Shown: positions 15,901 through 17,806 of the stretch, one piece after another
How positions within the stretch are numbered: position 1 is the stretch's first letter
Layout of the letters: each line of letters opens with the position of its first letter
Assembly (NCBI GenBank): GCA_027382625.1
Contig: JAJKFJ010023671.1
Location: 1 to 17,806 of the forward strand
DNA length: 17,806 bases
From: Tetmemena sp. SeJ-2015
Taxonomy: Eukaryota; Ciliophora; Spirotrichea; Sporadotrichida; Oxytrichidae
Direction of reading: 5' to 3'
Translations under genes and position numbers: made by a program
Notes under the pieces: generated by a model
What the model was told of the DNA's origin: nothing
Database searches by the model: none
The model's input: the letters and a program-made list of their open reading frames with translations, nothing else

Positions 15901-17806
15901 TGGAACTTCATTTGTGAGGTATGGTTTCCACCAAGGAGCACAGCGATTGCCACGAGGATTGCCTCCTCTCTAATAGATCGAGAAGTCTCATTTGAAATAT
16001 ATACACTATCAACAATTGATACTTATTTAGAAATGATTCTACAAATGAGCTTAATAACTCCAAGGCCGTTGAGGGTCTGCTGTCTCTCTAGGATTTAATG
16101 CTCGTACTTATTCCAGTCTTCTGAGTCCCAATCAGCTGCAGGAGTAGTTAGTTCCTTGTTCTCAAACTCCACAAACTTTCTCAGAATCTTCAATGACAAT
16201 CTCCTCAAGTCTTTGTCTATATTGGAGTTAAAGATATTACTTTCTTAAAATATATATTTATAAGTTAATGTCAGTGATTTTAATAAGAGACTTCAGAATA
16301 TCTTTTGGCTCTATAATGTTTGGTGTGCCCATAGTCTGCCCTTCACTGCTTTTCTCAGACTTCTTTTTAATGAAAATTACTTAGAATACTAGAGACTTGA
16401 ACTCTTGTTCAAACTCCTCGATTACTCCCTAAGAGTCCTAAGCTGAAATCATGAATGCCTTCAACTTTTAAGCATACGTCAATTGCTCCACTTAAGGTGC
16501 ATTTGCAGGCTTGCTTCCTTTCTCACTGCCCTTTGTATCCTCCTTTTTCTCTGGTGCACCCTACTATGCAAGATTTTAAACACCGTCACTCATTTTTAAA
16601 ATTGGATAGACAATTCTACATTAAAAATGGATTTCTTTGAGGGCAGGTATCTTCCATAAAGTCTTGAAGATATTGTTAACGTTGCGCACATGTTGCTTTT
16701 GCTTAGCATAATAATATATATTAACTCAAAATTATAGCATAGTGTGAGATTTTAGTAAACGATTTGATAATTTTACGGATTAGGTTAAGTTGATCAGGAT
16801 TCATCTTCAATCTCAATTCGAAAAAGTCGTTAAGAGCAGGGATTACTGAGTCAAAGATGTAGTTCTTAAACAGATCGTGGATAGGGAAGGAGCCGAAACA
16901 GTTGTGCATTTTGAAGTTCTTGTTAATATCAACAGTAGTGAGGCGGTCCATTTCATCCTAAGGAAGTGTTTTCTTTCCACCAATACCTCTTCTATCATCC
17001 AAATTCTTGGCCTTGCCTTTGTTTGCTCTGTTCATCGTCTCTAAAAATTTAGTAATATCCTCTCCAAAGATTTCTATGATCTGCCAAGTCTGATGAATGA
17101 ATTCATCTCCCAAATCCTTCTCTGTACTGAAGTATACATGCAAATAAATCTATAAAATTAATAAGAATTTAGCAGAGTGAAGTCTGTAAGTGCGGACTTG
17201 TATGGGTAGCAGAAATCAGCCATTTTAAGGCTAGACACTATTTCTTAAATGGGAAGCAGACTTTAGCATTTCTGCTCTGTCATGGAGTTCTTTCCATCTC
17301 CACAACAGGCTAGAACTTTTATGTACTCAATGGAGTACTGCAGCTCATTTGGCATAAATATCTCACTCACTAGCTTTGGATCAAGCATAAACTAGGCGTA
17401 ATTCTATTTCATTTCCTCGAGATAGAGCTCATAAGCTTCTTTACCTTCGGGCCCATTGAAAACGTAAAAAGTATTCTTTCTACTAGAGTTTGTAGACTCG
17501 TTCAAAACCATTGACTAGTTATCCTTCAGCAATAAGAATTTACATTTTCTTAATTTACTTACCTTAATAAAGTTCCACACCTCATAAAATAAGGCAGGAA
17601 GCTCACAAGAGTTGCTTTCTTGGTAGATTCTATAGAAGTTTCGTCAGCCAGTTAGCAAATTCTCTTTATGATGTGATTGATGTTTTAACCAGGTAGACTT
17701 TCATTATCCTTGAAAATTTCGCAAATTAGTTCAATCGCATGCACTCCAAATTCCACATCTTGCATGAACAAGTCTATATAGGGCATTAAGATGCTCTAGT
17801 TTTCTG
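12967..17806 (-). CDS. Intracellular calcium release channel, IP3-receptor/ryanodine-receptor superfamily (C-terminal 1468 aa, partial)
   Basis: Tetrameric Ca2+ release channels of this superfamily open endomembrane stores, typically ER; the exact compartment here is unknown. The N-terminus, where an IP3-binding core would be, lies beyond base 17806, so the ligand cannot be inferred. What is seen in order: a helical-repeat region with GDGKNSMTEQKCQSLLPIQE (about 17300-17190); a homology segment with AILVAIAVLLGGNHTSQMKF (about 15970-15905); FMQLLCENHNIHLQNALREQ and EAIQGPCHNNQKALISA (about 15500-15250), typical of the RyR/IP3R-associated domain; FPILPVCHYISKES before the membrane region; membrane helices from about 14440; the filter LRNGGGIGDS (about 13580-13545); the pore-lining helix ILMGIIIDTFAQLRD; a Cys2His2 linker (ICFICNLDRYT, ERHIERDH); and MKDSTEYTGIESYV. 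The stop is TGA at 12967-12969. Nine IESs and four introns are removed, giving a whole number of codons. Confidence 0.92.
13198..13234 (-). other. Intron, 37 nt
   Basis: Donor GTAAAT at 13234 and acceptor TTCTAG ending at 13198. Splicing joins FICNLDRYT to FDKYSDGFERHIERDH, exactly through the conserved zinc-binding linker of IP3-receptor-type channels. Confidence 0.85.
13312..13345 (-). other. Intron, 34 nt
   Basis: Donor GTAAGA at 13345 and acceptor GAATAG ending at 13312. Splicing joins MGIIIDTFA to QLRDMKREKDEDM, the expected continuation after the pore-lining helix. Confidence 0.85.
13445..13524. other. IES, 76 bp, pointer TTCG, just after the selectivity filter
   Basis: Minus-strand TTCG lies at 13521-13524 and 13445-13448. 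Removal of 76 bp joins STLAVGYIDF to VYDCTFHLYLQCILAII, the start of the pore-lining helix. The interior is AT-rich and leads to a TGA if kept. Confidence 0.8.
13552..13569 (-). other. Selectivity-filter codons GGGIGD
   Basis: Six codons read Gly-Gly-Gly-Ile-Gly-Asp. This hexapeptide is the selectivity filter of ryanodine receptors; IP3 receptors usually have Val in the fourth place. It fixes the identity of the gene as a superfamily cation channel. Confidence 0.9.
13607..13662. other. IES, 52 bp, pointer TTCA, just before the selectivity filter
   Basis: Minus-strand TTCA lies at 13659-13662 and 13607-13610. Removal of 52 bp joins GENMCTTIQ to CFVNCVSLGLRNGGG. The product matches the CFV...GLR spacing before the filter in this superfamily. 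Confidence 0.8.
13862..13895 (-). other. Intron, 34 nt
   Basis: Donor GTAAGT at 13895 and acceptor TTTATAG ending at 13862 enclose a TGA. Splicing joins DIFYAFHLLDFV to TRLPVLQNVIKAVTMN, the conserved loop between the fourth and fifth helices. Confidence 0.85.
14819..14838. other. IES, 16 bp, pointer ATAT
   Basis: Minus-strand ATAT lies at 14835-14838 and 14819-14822. Removal of 16 bp joins FHSLNEGI to QCLAENIDQAKENLDRKK and avoids a TGA. Confidence 0.75.
15139..15169. other. IES, 28 bp (or 31 or 34), pointer GAT
   Basis: Minus-strand GAT at 15139-15141 pairs with any of three tandem GAT units ending at 15167. The 28-bp removal joins LGFTDSDDD to QEQISTFKKKIVTLLLSLL. All three choices keep the frame and differ only in the number of Asp codons. 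Confidence 0.6.
15498..15531. other. IES, 27 bp, pointer GATTTAT, carries an in-frame TGA
   Basis: The 7-bp minus-strand repeat GATTTAT lies at 15525-15531 and 15498-15504. The 27 bp keep the frame but hold a TGA. Excision yields IIFRFMQLLCENHN, a highly conserved motif in this channel superfamily. Confidence 0.9.
15709..15745 (-). other. Intron, 37 nt
   Basis: Donor GTAAGA at 15745 and acceptor AATTTAG ending at 15709. Splicing joins MLRLHQIEK to KIEELKEILDANGSE with the required frame change. Confidence 0.8.
16226..16268. other. IES, 37 bp, pointer TTAACT
   Basis: Minus-strand TTAACT lies at 16263-16268 and 16226-16231. Removal of 37 bp joins SLIKITDIN to SNIDKDLRRLSLKILRKF. Confidence 0.85.
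16704..16741. other. IES, 31 bp, pointer TATGCTA
   Basis: The 7-bp minus-strand repeat TATGCTA lies at 16735-16741 and 16704-16710. Removal of 31 bp joins SFTKISHYA to KQKQHVRNVNNIFKTLWK. Confidence 0.85.
17144..17156. other. IES, 8 bp, pointer TTTAT
   Basis: Minus-strand TTTAT lies at 17152-17156 and 17144-17148 with 3 bp between. Removal of 8 bp joins DFTLLNSYQFY to LHVYFSTEKDLGDEF. Confidence 0.7.
17549..17568. other. IES, 14 bp, pointer ATTAAG (also reads as a 14-nt GT-AG insert)
   Basis: Minus-strand ATTAAG lies at 17563-17568 and 17549-17554. Removal of 14 bp joins MRCGTLLR to KCKFLLLKDNQSM. The removed bases also begin GTAAGT and end AG, but 14 nt is far below the 33-42 nt of the other short introns here, so an IES is preferred. 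Confidence 0.75.

Noticed and set aside
1..17806. Reading the window with the standard genetic code, as mostly non-coding DNA with small ORFs
   Set aside because: TAA and TAG fall at many places inside clearly conserved channel and kinase sequence, and the genes extend for kilobases once they are read as Gln. Small open frames on the opposite strands (for example 1249-1527 +, 5020-5208 +, 14957-15139 +, 15618-15872 +) are shadows of these genes.
213..17806. Decayed pseudogenes or random sequencing indels as the cause of the broken frames
   Set aside because: Breaks coincide with exact direct repeats, the removed stretches are AT-rich, catalytic and pore residues are all intact, and one event per break suffices. 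Random errors would not produce this pattern, though the 5-bp and 10-bp tandem cases alone cannot exclude it.
213..17806. Paramecium- or Euplotes-type DNA
   Set aside because: Those lineages use TA-bounded IESs, and Euplotes reads TGA as Cys and stops at TAA/TAG. Here pointers vary in sequence and length, and TGA is the stop.
1..17806. Transposon, telomere repeat, tRNA, rRNA or CRISPR array
   Set aside because: No transposase-like protein, no C4A4/G4T4 runs, no tRNA fold and no regularly spaced repeat family could be found by eye.
1..17806. Scrambled (permuted or inverted) gene segments, as known in hypotrichs
   Set aside because: All coding pieces of each gene are in order and on one strand across the whole window; nothing needs reordering.

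Overview
The window reads as germline (micronuclear) DNA of a hypotrich ciliate of the Oxytricha/Stylonychia kind. TAA and TAG occur constantly inside conserved protein sequence, where they must mean glutamine, and TGA is the only stop. No gene is open from end to end. Each is cut by short AT-rich inserts bounded by direct repeats of 3-13 bp. Taking out one repeat copy plus the insert restores the frame each time, often in the middle of a recognisable conserved motif. These are internally eliminated sequences (IESs) with 'pointer' repeats. I count about 30, with 5 to about 340 bp removed. The genes also carry ordinary short introns of 33-42 nt starting GTAA, plus one possible 83-nt intron. With all proposed removals every complete gene comes to a whole number of codons. 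No scrambled or inverted segments were found, and no telomere repeats, tRNA, rRNA or CRISPR.

Layout, left to right: (1) 1-212, gene-free or the tail of a + strand gene. (2) 213-1829 minus, an unrecognised protein of about 522 aa. (3) 2127-5497 minus, a multipass membrane protein of about 900 aa, of a type I associate with ciliates, with about ten IESs. (4) 5498-6107, a divergent intergenic region. (5) 6108-10160 plus, a protein kinase of about 1314 aa with a very long Gln/Asn-rich N-terminus, a complete CAMK-like catalytic domain and a C-terminal UBA-like segment; a 10-bp tandem duplication breaks its frame inside the kinase domain. (6) 10308-12722 minus, an unrecognised, mostly disordered and coiled-coil protein of about 738 aa. 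(7) 12967-17806 and beyond, minus, the C-terminal 1468 residues of an intracellular calcium release channel of the IP3-receptor/ryanodine-receptor superfamily; its N-terminus lies beyond the right edge.

The five loci are packed with gaps of about 150-610 bp. They do not form an operon or obvious pathway, although a calcium release channel and a CAMK-like kinase could both act in signalling. The most striking content is the dense set of very small IESs, including ones whose pointer copies touch or overlap, and IESs on both sides of the channel's selectivity filter. Family assignments rest on recognised motifs. IES and intron limits rest on direct repeats and reading frame only and have not been compared with a macronuclear sequence.
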